A stretch of DNA of 64,000 nt from DAHUYF01 sp035509275 (lineage in GTDB: Bacteria; Pseudomonadota; Alphaproteobacteria; ATCC43930; CGMCC-115725), in NCBI GenBank assembly GCA_035509275.1, contig DATJLU010000157.1:1-64000 (forward strand), read 5' to 3'. The first letter of the stretch is position 1. The number at the start of each line of letters is the position of its first letter. This document shows, one piece after another, positions 48,573 to 56,739 of this stretch. Under the pieces are notes generated by a model that saw only the letters and a list, made by a program, of their open reading frames with translations, did not search any database and was not told the origin of the DNA. A program made the position numbers and the translations under genes.

Positions 48573-49349
48573 ATGGCCGGCGATCTTTTCTCCCTCGAGA
48601 AGAAGGTCGCGCTCGTCACCGGCGGCAACAGCGGCTTGGGCCGCGCGATCGCGTTGGCCTTCGCACAGGCGGGAGCGCTGGTCGCGATCGCCGGCCGCCG
48701 TGCCGAGCGCAACGCGCATGTGCTGGCGTCGCTGGGTTCCGCCGCGGCCGCATTCGAACTCGACGTTGCCGACGAAAGCTCGGTCGAACGCGCGCTCGCG
48801 GGCACGGTCGAACAGTTCGGACGCATCGACATCCTCGTCAACAATGCCGGCATTGGACAGCGCGCCTCGGTGATGGAGCTTGACCGCGATACCTGGCAGC
48901 AGGTTATCGACACCAACCTCACCGGCGCTTTCCTCTGCACGAAACATGCGGCGCGGCAGATGAAGATCCAGGGTGCGGGCAAGATCATCAACATGTCGTC
49001 GATCTACGGCGTGATCGCGCCCAGCAAAGGCCTGCAAGTCGCCTATACCGTGGCGAAGCATGGGGTGATCGGGTTGACCAAGGTCAACGCCGTCGAGCTG
49101 GCGCCGCTCAACATCCAGGTCAACGCGATCGTGCCCGGCTGGTATTTCACCGAAATGACCGAGGAATTGCGCGGAACCGCCTTTGAGCAATCCGTCGTGC
49201 GACGCACGCCCGCCGGCCGTTGGGGCGATGGGCGGGACCTCGTCGGGACATGCCTCTATCTCGCCTCGGCCGCCTCGGACTATGTGAGCGGCGCGGTCAT
49301 TGCCGTCGATGGCGGCTATACCGCCAGCGACGGCCTCGAACGGCATTAG
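48573..49349 (+). CDS. short-chain dehydrogenase/reductase
   Basis: Classical SDR of 258 residues. The cofactor motif VTGGNSGLGRAIALAFA is near 16, followed by DILVNNAGIG near 88, the catalytic Ser in INMSSIYGVIAP near 139, and the Tyr-Lys pair in AYTVAKHGVIG near 155. The C-terminus VSGAVIAVDGGYTASDG is typical. The ATG at 48573 gives MAGDLFSLEKK; a TTG at 48564 is less likely. It resembles gluconate 5-dehydrogenase and 3-oxoacyl reductases. The substrate is unknown; co-transcription with the CmcJ-like gene (9-base gap) is likely. Confidence 0.92.
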   Translation: MAGDLFSLEKKVALVTGGNSGLGRAIALAFAQAGALVAIAGRRAERNAHVLASLGSAAAAFELDVADESSVERALAGTVEQFGRIDILVNNAGIGQRASVMELDRDTWQQVIDTNLTGAFLCTKHAARQMKIQGAGKIINMSSIYGVIAPSKGLQVAYTVAKHGVIGLTKVNAVELAPLNIQVNAIVPGWYFTEMTEELRGTAFEQSVVRRTPAGRWGDGRDLVGTCLYLASAASDYVSGAVIAVDGGYTASDGLERH

Positions 49350-49358
49350 CCTCGCGGC

Positions 49359-50210
49359 TCATCGGCGCTGCACCACCAGCAACGCGCCGTTGGCTGCTTC
49401 CGGCGGCACCAGGATGGCACCGGTGGCCAGCTCCTCATGCGCCACCTGCCATTGCGTCAGGTGATCGAGGGTGCGCGCGAGATCGCCGCTGCGCAGGGTC
49501 AGCGCCACCATCGCCGGCAGCGTGCGGTCGAGGTCGATATCGGCTTGCGGATAGAGCGCGGACACATCGTCGGGCGTGGCGAAGACGATGCGATGGCGGC
49601 CGACATGCACGGTCAGCACGTCATCGGTGGTGGTGATGACGCCGGCGCCGAACAGGTCGTCATAGGCGGCGCGCAGCGGCTCCGTCGCCTCGACCATGAC
49701 GGTAATGCCGGCAATGCCGGTGATGGCGTTCGCATGCGCGAGCCATCGCGGCCGGCGCACCAGCTCGGGCGTCAGGTGCTGGCACACGAACGACGAGAGT
49801 GCCGGCGTCTCCTCCGGCGGCAAATACACCAGCTTGAAGCGCGGCAGCACCGTGCCCTCGGGCAGCTCCAATTGCCGCGTCAAATCGCTGGGCGGCGTCG
49901 GATGGAGGCCGCGGCGCGCGAGCTCGGCGGCGGTCGCGTCGCCCGAGCGCGTGGCAAAGGCGAGACCTTTCAGCCCGTCGCCGCCGGTGAAGAAGCCGTC
50001 GAGCCCGCCCATGCCTTGCGCCGCATCGACGACGCCGAGAAGCTCGATATAGTCGCGCTCGAACATGATGCAGTAATTGCCGGTGCCCTTTTGCAGGTGC
50101 CGGCCGCGCGGCGTCAGCGTGAAGCCCAGCCGTGTCCAGCCGAGCTGTGCACGGTCGAGATCGCCGACGGCAAGGATGACATGGTCGATGCCGGCGATCG
50201 GGTGCGCCAT
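49359..50210 (-). CDS. VOC-superfamily glyoxalase-like protein
   Basis: Protein of 283 residues with two VOC-type halves. It begins AGIDHVILAVGDLDRAQLGW, has GTGNYCIMFERDYIELLGVV near 40, and the second half begins NAITGIAGITVMVEATEP near 155, as in glyoxalase-like domain 3 proteins. Metal ligands are probably His10 and Glu57. The ATG shares one base with the stop of the aldolase-dehydrogenase gene (TGATG), so it belongs to the mtnP-mtnA-aldolase operon. Its substrate may be an aldehyde or 2-oxo intermediate of that pathway (inference). Confidence 0.85.
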   Translation of the reverse strand: MAHPIAGIDHVILAVGDLDRAQLGWTRLGFTLTPRGRHLQKGTGNYCIMFERDYIELLGVVDAAQGMGGLDGFFTGGDGLKGLAFATRSGDATAAELARRGLHPTPPSDLTRQLELPEGTVLPRFKLVYLPPEETPALSSFVCQHLTPELVRRPRWLAHANAITGIAGITVMVEATEPLRAAYDDLFGAGVITTTDDVLTVHVGRHRIVFATPDDVSALYPQADIDLDRTLPAMVALTLRSGDLARTLDHLTQWQVAHEELATGAILVPPEAANGALLVVQRR

Positions 50211-52270
50211 CAGCGCAAGCTCGCCTCGATATTGCCGCCGTCGACGGTGACGATGGCCGCGGTGGTGGTGCGCGCCTCGGCGAGGAAAACGAAGGCATCG
50301 GCGACATCCTCCGCCGTCACTTCGCGCCCGAGCAGATTGCCGCTCATATAGTCGCCGGTCGAGACGCCGCGGGCGCGGGCGCGCTCGGCGATCATCGCTT
50401 CGGTGAGCAGCCCGCTGCGGATGCGATCGGCATTGACCGCGTTGGCGCGGATGCCGTCGCGGCCGTGATCGAGCGCGTATTGCTTCATCAGCGACAAGGT
50501 CGCGGCCTTGGGCAGGCCGTAGGGACCGAAATCGCGGCCGGGATTCACCGCCTGTTTCGAGACGTTGAACAGCAGGGCACCTCCGGTTCCCTGCGCGCGC
50601 ATCACGCGCACGGCATTCTGCGCGACGCTCTGATGGGCGAAGAAATTGAGCTCGAAGGAGCGCCGCAACGTCGCCTCGTCGACCTCACCGACCCTGCCCT
50701 GCCAGGCAGCGCCGGCGTTGGAGACGACAATGTCGATGCCGCCGAACACGGCGACGGCGCGATCGAAAGCGGCGCGTACCGCGGCCGCGTCGGTGACGTC
50801 GCCGGCGAGCGCCAAGGCGGCGCCGCCCACCGCCTTGGCGGCGGCGCGGGCGGCATCGGCATCGCGGTCGAGCAGCGCCACTTCGGCGCCGGCGCGCGCC
50901 AGTGCCTTCGCCGTGGCGGCGCCGATGCCGCTGCCGGCGCCGGTGACGAGCGCCACCTGCCGCGCCAGCGGCTTTTCCGGCGCCTTGCCGAGCTTCGCCT
51001 GCTCCAGCGACCAATACTCGACGTCGAACATGTCGGCTTCGGCGACGCACTCATAGCGGCCGATGGCTTCGGCGTCGCTGATCACCGCGACGGTGTTTTC
51101 GGCGATGTCGGCGGCGACCGCCGCATCCTTCGCCGAAGCGCCGAGGCCGAAGAGCCCCAGACCTGGCACCAGCACGACGCGCGGGCGCGGATCGAGCTCG
51201 GTCCGCGGCTTCGCCTGGCCCTGGTTGTGGCGCGCGAAATAAGCATGATAGCGCGCCGCATAAGCATCGATCGCGGCGGCCACGTCGCGGCGCCACTCGC
51301 CCAGCGCGCCCGCTTCCGGCGCGGGCACGATGAGCGGCCAGTTCTTGGTGCGGATGGTGTGGTCGGGCGTCACCACGCCGACCTGCGAATAGCGCTGAAG
51401 CTCGGCGCCGTTCACATAGGCGAGGATCTCCGGCGTGCTGCGGAAGCACAGGAGCTGCCGCTTGGCGAGCCCGGTCGCGCGGTCGTTGCTGAGCGCGGCA
51501 AGCCCGCGCAGCACCGGCGCCACCTCGGCCACCGGCGCCAGCGCGCGCGGCAGCGCCGCCGCGGCGAAGAGATTGCGCCGCCCGCGCGCAAGGCGCGCCT
51601 CCGCGAGGCTCACCATCTCGATCATGCGCTCATAGGCCTCGCGCGCGTCGGCGCCGAAAGTGAAGATGCCGTGCTTCAAAAGAATGAGCCCTTCGACGCG
51701 CGGCTCCTTCTCGTAGATCTCCGCCGCCGCCTGGGCGAGCGCGAAGCCCGGCATGATGTAGGGGACGAGCGCCATGCGGCCGTCATAGACCTCGCGGCAG
51801 AGCGCTTCGCCCTCGGGCTGATCGGTGAGCGCCAGCACCGCCGTCGAATGCGTGTGATCAACGAATTTCTTCGGCAGGAAGGCGTGCAGCAGCGTCTCGA
51901 CCGAAGGATTGGGCGCGGCGCTGTCGAGCAGGTTCGCGCGCTGCGCGTTCACCATATCCTCGTCGCTGAGCCGCTCGAGGCGGCGCAGGCGCCGCAGCGG
52001 CGCGAGCCGCACCGCCGGCAGGCCCGCCGGCTCGATATTGCCCATGTCCCAGCCCGACCCCTTGACGCACAGCACCTCGACCTCTTCGCCGAGGACATCG
52101 CGCATCACCGTTTTGACCGAGCTGTTGCCGCCGCCATGGAGGACGAGCTTGGGATCGCCGCCGAGCAGCCGCGTGGTGTAGACGCGCAGCGCCAGATCGC
52201 GCGCGATGCCTTTTTCACCGTAGCGGGCGATGAAACTGTCGGCGTCGTGGTTGGACCAGAGGCTTTTCAT
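50210..52270 (-). CDS. fused class II aldolase - short-chain dehydrogenase (RhaD-like)
   Basis: Bifunctional protein of 686 residues. The N-terminal class II aldolase domain (about 1-400) has KLVLHGGGNSSVKTVM near 40, the zinc His pair in KFVDHTHSTAVLALT near 137, and ILLKHGIFTFGADAREAY near 198. The C-terminal SDR domain (about 430-686) has VALVTGAGSGIGAATAKALA, DIVVSNAGAAWQG and a catalytic Tyr/Lys in FGPYGLPKAATLSLMKQY. The same fusion is called rhamnulose-1-phosphate aldolase/lactaldehyde dehydrogenase in sugar clusters. Here no rhamnose genes are present, and it follows mtnP and mtnA, so its probable substrate is 5-methylthioribulose 1-phosphate or 5-deoxyribulose 1-phosphate (DHAP shunt). 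Confidence 0.88.
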   Translation of the reverse strand: MKSLWSNHDADSFIARYGEKGIARDLALRVYTTRLLGGDPKLVLHGGGNSSVKTVMRDVLGEEVEVLCVKGSGWDMGNIEPAGLPAVRLAPLRRLRRLERLSDEDMVNAQRANLLDSAAPNPSVETLLHAFLPKKFVDHTHSTAVLALTDQPEGEALCREVYDGRMALVPYIMPGFALAQAAAEIYEKEPRVEGLILLKHGIFTFGADAREAYERMIEMVSLAEARLARGRRNLFAAAALPRALAPVAEVAPVLRGLAALSNDRATGLAKRQLLCFRSTPEILAYVNGAELQRYSQVGVVTPDHTIRTKNWPLIVPAPEAGALGEWRRDVAAAIDAYAARYHAYFARHNQGQAKPRTELDPRPRVVLVPGLGLFGLGASAKDAAVAADIAENTVAVISDAEAIGRYECVAEADMFDVEYWSLEQAKLGKAPEKPLARQVALVTGAGSGIGAATAKALARAGAEVALLDRDADAARAAAKAVGGAALALAGDVTDAAAVRAAFDRAVAVFGGIDIVVSNAGAAWQGRVGEVDEATLRRSFELNFFAHQSVAQNAVRVMRAQGTGGALLFNVSKQAVNPGRDFGPYGLPKAATLSLMKQYALDHGRDGIRANAVNADRIRSGLLTEAMIAERARARGVSTGDYMSGNLLGREVTAEDVADAFVFLAEARTTTAAIVTVDGGNIEASLR

Positions 52271-52303
52271 TGGCGCTGTGCGGGGCTCTTACCCCCCTCC
52301 CTT

Positions 52304-52375
52304 CCCTCCCCCTCAAGGGGGGAGGGGACTATCCTCACACGATGACCATACCCCCTCCCCCCTTGAGGGGGAGGG
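52304..52375. repeat. pair of inverted C-rich palindromes
   Basis: Two 9-bp hairpins, CCCTCCCCC / GGGGGAGGG-like (52304-52312 with 52318-52326, and 52353-52361 with 52367-52375), in opposite orientation about 50 bases apart, in the 142-base gap between mtnA and the aldolase gene. It is related to the element at 40785-40847. BIME-like. Confidence 0.7.
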
Positions 52376-52412
52376 TTGGGGTGGGGGGTCCGCAAGCACA
52401 TGCGCAAGCCCA

Positions 52413-53522
52413 TCATTCGCCGGCAAGCCGCGCCCGCCGCTCGGGGAAGAGCGAGAGCAGGCCGTCGCGCGAGGCGGGGCAGAGGCCGCGCTCGGTGATG
52501 AGGCCGGTGACGAGCCGCGCCGGGGTCACGTCGAAGGCGTAGTTGGCGGCGGCGCTGCCTTCGGGGACGAGGCGCACGCGCGCGGTGGCACCGTCGGGCA
52601 AGCGGCCCGCGATCTCGGTCACCTCGCGGGGATCGCGCTCCTCGATCGGGATGTCGCGCACGCCATCCTCGATCGACCAGTCGATGGTCGGCGAGGGCAG
52701 CGCGACATGGAAGGGGACGCCATTGTCCTTGGCCGCGAGCGCCTTCAGATAGGTGCCGATCTTGTTGGCGACATCGCCGGCGGCGGTGGTGCGGTCGGTG
52801 CCGGTAATGCAGAGATCGACGCGGCCATGCTGCATCAGATGGCCGCCGGCATTGTCGACGATCACGGTATGCGGCACGCCATGCTGCAGCAGCTCCCAGG
52901 CGGTGAGGCTCGCGCCCTGGTTCCGCGGCCGCGTCTCGTCGACCCAGACATGGACGGGAACGCCCGCTTCATGCGCGGCATAGATCGGCGCCAGCGCCGT
53001 GCCCCAATCGACCGTCGCCAGCCAGCCGGCATTGCAATGCGTCAGCACCTCGACCGGCCGCCGCTTCCCCTCTTTGAGCCAGACCGCCTCGATGAGCGTG
53101 AGGCCATGGCGGCCCATGGCGCGGTTGAGGGCCACATCCTCGTCGGCGATCTCGCCGGCCCGGCGCCAGGCCGCGGCCGCGCGCTCGCGTGCCGGCAGCG
53201 GGCGCAGCAGCGCGCCCATCTCCTCGATCGCCCAGCGCAGATTGACCGCGGTCGGCCGCGTCGCCAGCAGCAGCGCCGACGCGGCATCGAGCGCGCGATC
53301 CGAAGCATCGCCGCGCATCGCCAGCGCCATGCCATACGCGGCGGTGGCGCCAATCAGCGGCGCGCCGCGCACCAGCATGGCGCGGATGGCATGCGCCGCC
53401 GCCTCCGGCGTTTCGAGCCGCACCGTCGCCAGCTGGTGCGGCAACAGCGTCTGGTCGATGATGCCGACCGCACCGTCGGGCTCGGCCCAGATGGTGCGCA
53501 TCGGCTTGCCGGCGACCTTCAT
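52413..53522 (-). CDS. mtnA: S-methyl-5-thioribose-1-phosphate isomerase
   Basis: Converts 5-methylthioribose 1-phosphate to 5-methylthioribulose 1-phosphate. It is 369 residues, a member of the MtnA/eIF2B-alpha family. Motifs are MLVRGAPLIGATAAYGMALA near 49, the catalytic Cys in VLTHCNAGWLATVDWGTA near 160, and the Asp in ITGTDRTTAAGDVANKIGTY near 245. ATIR-like sequence DNAGGHLMQHGRVDLCI precedes it. The ATG has AGGAG 5 bases upstream. It lies 16 bases after mtnP and acts on the product of that enzyme. Confidence 0.95.
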   Translation of the reverse strand: MKVAGKPMRTIWAEPDGAVGIIDQTLLPHQLATVRLETPEAAAHAIRAMLVRGAPLIGATAAYGMALAMRGDASDRALDAASALLLATRPTAVNLRWAIEEMGALLRPLPARERAAAAWRRAGEIADEDVALNRAMGRHGLTLIEAVWLKEGKRRPVEVLTHCNAGWLATVDWGTALAPIYAAHEAGVPVHVWVDETRPRNQGASLTAWELLQHGVPHTVIVDNAGGHLMQHGRVDLCITGTDRTTAAGDVANKIGTYLKALAAKDNGVPFHVALPSPTIDWSIEDGVRDIPIEERDPREVTEIAGRLPDGATARVRLVPEGSAAANYAFDVTPARLVTGLITERGLCPASRDGLLSLFPERRARLAGE

Positions 53523-53538
53523 GGCGCGTCTCCTGCGG

Positions 53539-54417
53539 TCATCCCTTGAGGGCGCGGCCCGCGACCGCGTCGAGTTTCGCCAGCATCGCGGGATCGCGCG
53601 CCTCGGGTGCGGTGATGATGGCGCTGTCGAGGGCGTGATGACAACCCTGCGGACAGTCGCCGGGCTGGCGGCCGAGCAACGGCACGACCGATTTGACCAG
53701 TGCGCGGGCACGATCGGCATTGGCGAGCAGAACGCCGACGATCATCTCGACCGTGACATGATCGTGATCGGGATGCCAGCAATCGAAATCGGTGACCATG
53801 GCGACTGTGGCGTAGCAAAGCTCCGCCTCGCGCGCGAGCTTTGCCTCGGGCATGTTGGTCATGCCGACCACGGCGGCATTGAGGCCGCGATGCATCTGGC
53901 TCTCGGCCAAGGTCGAGAATTGCGGCCCTTCCATGCAGAGATAGGTGCCGCCGCGATACATCGGCAAGCCGCACGCCGCGCCGGCGGCGGCGAGCGCATC
54001 GCCCAGGCGCGCGCAGACCGGATGGCCGAAGGCGACATGGGCGACGAGGCCGGTGCCGAAGAAGCTCTTGTTGCGCGCGAAGGTGCGGTCGATGAACTGA
54101 TCGACCAGCACGAAAGCGCCGGGCGGCAGCTCGGCCTTGAGGCTGCCGACAGCGGAGAGCGAGATCACCGCGGTGGCGCCGGCGCGCTTCAGCGCATCGA
54201 TATTGGCGCGGAAATTGATCTCGGAGGGCGGGATGCGGTGGCCGCGGCCATGGCGCGGCAGGAAGACGACGCGCGTGCCGGCAAGCGTGCCGAAGCAGAG
54301 CTCGTCCGAGGGCTCGCCGAAGGACGAGGCGACGCGCCGCCATTCGACATCGACGAGCCCGTCGATCTGATAAAGCCCGCTGCCGCCGATGATGCCGATG
54401 ACCGGACTGGACACCAT
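53539..54417 (-). CDS. mtnP: S-methyl-5'-thioadenosine phosphorylase
   Basis: Splits methylthioadenosine with phosphate into adenine and 5-methylthioribose 1-phosphate. It is 292 residues, PNP/MTAP family. Motifs are IGIIGGSGLYQIDGL at the start, the phosphate site FLPRHGRGHRIPPSEINFRA near 53, SLSAVGSLKAELPPGAFVLV near 85, CMEGPQFSTLAESQMHR near 164, and MTNMPEAKLAREAELCYA near 185, with DFDCWH near 210. These match MTA phosphorylase rather than purine nucleoside phosphorylase. It is first in the MTA-salvage operon. A pair of palindromes (54543-54616) separates it from petC. Confidence 0.94.
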   Translation of the reverse strand: MVSSPVIGIIGGSGLYQIDGLVDVEWRRVASSFGEPSDELCFGTLAGTRVVFLPRHGRGHRIPPSEINFRANIDALKRAGATAVISLSAVGSLKAELPPGAFVLVDQFIDRTFARNKSFFGTGLVAHVAFGHPVCARLGDALAAAGAACGLPMYRGGTYLCMEGPQFSTLAESQMHRGLNAAVVGMTNMPEAKLAREAELCYATVAMVTDFDCWHPDHDHVTVEMIVGVLLANADRARALVKSVVPLLGRQPGDCPQGCHHALDSAIITAPEARDPAMLAKLDAVAGRALKG

Positions 54418-54542
54418 GACCCAAACGCTCCCGGATTGCGCAAAGCGCCAGTCTTCCAGCCGGCCGCGGTCAGGGCAACAGCGAAAGTGGCAGCATTACC
54501 TGCGCTCGGAGATGCCAAGGCAATGCCCCGACCACCCGATGG

Positions 54543-54616
54543 ATTCCCGCTTTCGCGGGAATGACGGAATACTTTGATTTTGCTTTACTATTCGTCACCC
54601 CCGCGAAAGCGGGGGT
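54543..54616. repeat. inverted pair of CCCGC-TTTC/GAAA palindromes
   Basis: ATTCCCGCTTTCGCGGGAAT (54543-54562) and ACCCCCGCGAAAGCGGGGGT (54597-54616) are perfect 8-bp hairpins with TTTC and GAAA loops in opposite orientation, in the 241-base petC-mtnP gap. The same family recurs at 61995-62074. The rest of the gap is unremarkable. Confidence 0.85.
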
Positions 54617-54658
54617 CCATCTCAAAGACAGCGGGGCAAGAACGGCGTCACGCCGCAA

Positions 54659-55447
54659 TCAGTGCACGTCGGCCCAGATCTGGCGCTTGGCGGCGTAGAG
54701 GATGCCGGTCATCACCAGCAGGAAGATCAGCACCTTGGCGCCGGTGAATTTCCGTTCTTCCATCGTCGGCTCGGAGGCCCAGGTGAGGAAGGTAGCGACG
54801 TCATGCGCCTCTTGCGGCAGCGTCGCCTTGGTGCCGTCGGCGTATTTCACGTCCTCGCCGGCGAGCGGCTGCGGCATGGCGATCTGGTTGCCGGGGAAAT
54901 AGATGTTGTAGTTCATGTTCGCCGACATCTTGAACCCGGCCGGCGGCTCCTTGAAACCCTGCAACAGAGCGTAGACGTAATCGGCGCCACCGCTCAGCCC
55001 TTTGATCGGGCTGCTGTCGGCGCGCGCCTTGATGATGAGCGAAAGATCGGGCGGCAGCGCGCCGTTGAGCGCCGCGCGCGCCGCCTTCTCGTTCGGGAAG
55101 GGCGCGACGAAGGCGTCCGAAGGCCGGCCCGGGCGCTGATACATCTCGCCCTGATCGTTGGGGCCGTCGGTTACCTGCTTGGTGGCGGCGATCGCCTTCA
55201 CCTCGTCCTCAGTATAGCCGATGCCGACGAGATCGCCGTAATGCAGCAGGTTCATCGAGTGGCAGTGCGAGCAGACTTCTTCATAGACCTGGAAGCCGCG
55301 TTGCGCCGCGGCGCGGTCGAAGGTGCCGAAGGGGCCGCTGAAGGACCAGGACGCCTTCGGGATCGGCGCCGCCTCTTGCGCGCGCACCGGCGCGGCGCCC
55401 AGCGCCAGAAGAGCAAGGCAGGCCAGCCAGAGGACGGGTTTCGACAT
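54659..55447 (-). CDS. petC: cytochrome c1
   Basis: Heme c subunit of the ubiquinol-cytochrome c reductase (bc1) complex, 262 residues. An N-terminal signal (LWLACLALLALGAAPVRA) directs it to the periplasm, the heme motif CSHCH is near residue 60 in FQVYEEVCSHCHSMNLL, and the axial Met lies in PGNQIAMPQPLAGED. A single C-terminal membrane anchor (VLIFLLVMTGILYAAKRQIW) matches the family. It shares one base with petB (TCA/CAT overlap). It passes electrons from the Rieske protein to cytochrome c. Confidence 0.96.
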   Translation of the reverse strand: MSKPVLWLACLALLALGAAPVRAQEAAPIPKASWSFSGPFGTFDRAAAQRGFQVYEEVCSHCHSMNLLHYGDLVGIGYTEDEVKAIAATKQVTDGPNDQGEMYQRPGRPSDAFVAPFPNEKAARAALNGALPPDLSLIIKARADSSPIKGLSGGADYVYALLQGFKEPPAGFKMSANMNYNIYFPGNQIAMPQPLAGEDVKYADGTKATLPQEAHDVATFLTWASEPTMEERKFTGAKVLIFLLVMTGILYAAKRQIWADVH

Positions 55448-56727
55448 CAGGGCTTCTCCATCGGCGTCGAGGCGCCGGCAAGGCGCGCGCCGCCCTTTCT
55501 GGTCACTGCGGCGCTGATACTGGTGGGCAGCGGCAGCGGCCGCTCGAGCCAGCCGATCACCGGGAAGAGGATGATGAAATGGATGAAGTAGTAGAGCGTC
55601 GCGATCCGGCCGGCGACGATGAACCAGCCTTCGGGCCGATTGGCGCCGACATAGCCGAGCACCAGCACGTCGATGACGAGGAGCCAGAACACCCACTTGT
55701 AAACCGGGCGGAAGCGGGCGCTGCGCACGCGCGAGGTGTCGAGCCAGGGCAGGAAGAAGAGCACGCCGATGGCGCCGAAGAGGCAGAGCACGCCGGCGAG
55801 CTTGGCCGGGATGAAGAGGATGTCCGGCACCGAGCGCAAGATGGCGTAGAACGGCAGGAAGTACCACTCGGGCACGATCTCGGGCGGCGTCTGCAGCGGG
55901 TTGGCCTGCACGTAGTTCTGCGTGTCGCCGAGCGCGTTCGGCATGTAGAAGACGAAGGCGGCATAGATGATCAGGAACACGCCCAACCCGAACATGTCCT
56001 TGATCGTGTAGTAGGGATGGAAGGGGATGCTGTCCTGCGGCCCCTTGCGGTCGATGCCGAGCGGGTTGTTGGAGCCGTGCTGATGCAGCGCGATGAGATG
56101 CAGGCCGACCACGCCGACGATGACGAAGGGCAGGAGGTAGTGAAGCGAGAAGAAGCGGTTCAGCGTCGGATTGCCGACCGCAAAGCCGCCCCACAGCCAG
56201 GCGACGATCTTGGGCCCGATCACGGGAAGCGCCGAGAACAGGTTGGTGATGACGGTGGCGCCCCAGAAGCTCATCTGCCCCCAGGGCAGCACATAGCCCA
56301 TGAAGGCGGTCGCCATCATCAGCAGCAGGATGATGACGCCCAGCATCCACAACAGCTCGCGCGGCTCTTTGTAGGAGCCGTAATAGAGCCCGCGGAAGAG
56401 GTGGATGTAGACGACCATGAAGAAGAACGATGCGCCGTTCATGTGGATGTAGCGCATCAGCCAGCCGAAATTCACGTCACGCATGATGCGCTCGACGGAA
56501 TCGAAGGCCATGGTCGCGTTCGGCGTGTACTGCATCGCCAGGAAGATGCCGGTGACGATCATGATCACGAGCATGATTCCGGACAGCGAGCCGAAGTTCC
56601 ACCAGTAGCTCAGATTCCGCGGCGTCGGATAGTCGTAGAGCTCATGCTGCATGAAGGTGAAGACCGGCAGCCGGTGGTCGATCCAGCGCACGATCTTGCT
56701 TTGGCTTTGATTGGCGGGCGCACTCAT
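55447..56727 (-). CDS. petB: cytochrome b of the bc1 complex
   Basis: Membrane subunit of 426 residues holding hemes bL and bH and the Qo/Qi sites. It has the heme-binding His regions YIHMNGASFFFMVVYIHLFR and HYLLPFVIVGVVGLHLIALH, MGYVLPWGQMSFWGATVITN for the Qo site, and the conserved PEWY in PEIVPEWYFLPFYAILRS near 272. Eight membrane segments are predicted. The length matches bacterial cytochrome b rather than split b6/subunit IV. It is between petA (12-base gap) and petC. Confidence 0.97.
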   Translation of the reverse strand: MSAPANQSQSKIVRWIDHRLPVFTFMQHELYDYPTPRNLSYWWNFGSLSGIMLVIMIVTGIFLAMQYTPNATMAFDSVERIMRDVNFGWLMRYIHMNGASFFFMVVYIHLFRGLYYGSYKEPRELLWMLGVIILLLMMATAFMGYVLPWGQMSFWGATVITNLFSALPVIGPKIVAWLWGGFAVGNPTLNRFFSLHYLLPFVIVGVVGLHLIALHQHGSNNPLGIDRKGPQDSIPFHPYYTIKDMFGLGVFLIIYAAFVFYMPNALGDTQNYVQANPLQTPPEIVPEWYFLPFYAILRSVPDILFIPAKLAGVLCLFGAIGVLFFLPWLDTSRVRSARFRPVYKWVFWLLVIDVLVLGYVGANRPEGWFIVAGRIATLYYFIHFIILFPVIGWLERPLPLPTSISAAVTRKGGARLAGASTPMEKP

Positions 56728-56739
56728 GACATGGCCCTT

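Noticed and set aside
50210..52270. Rhamnose catabolism (RhaD/lactaldehyde dehydrogenase)
   Set aside because: No rhamnose kinase, isomerase, transporter or regulator nearby; mtnP and mtnA are the direct neighbours.
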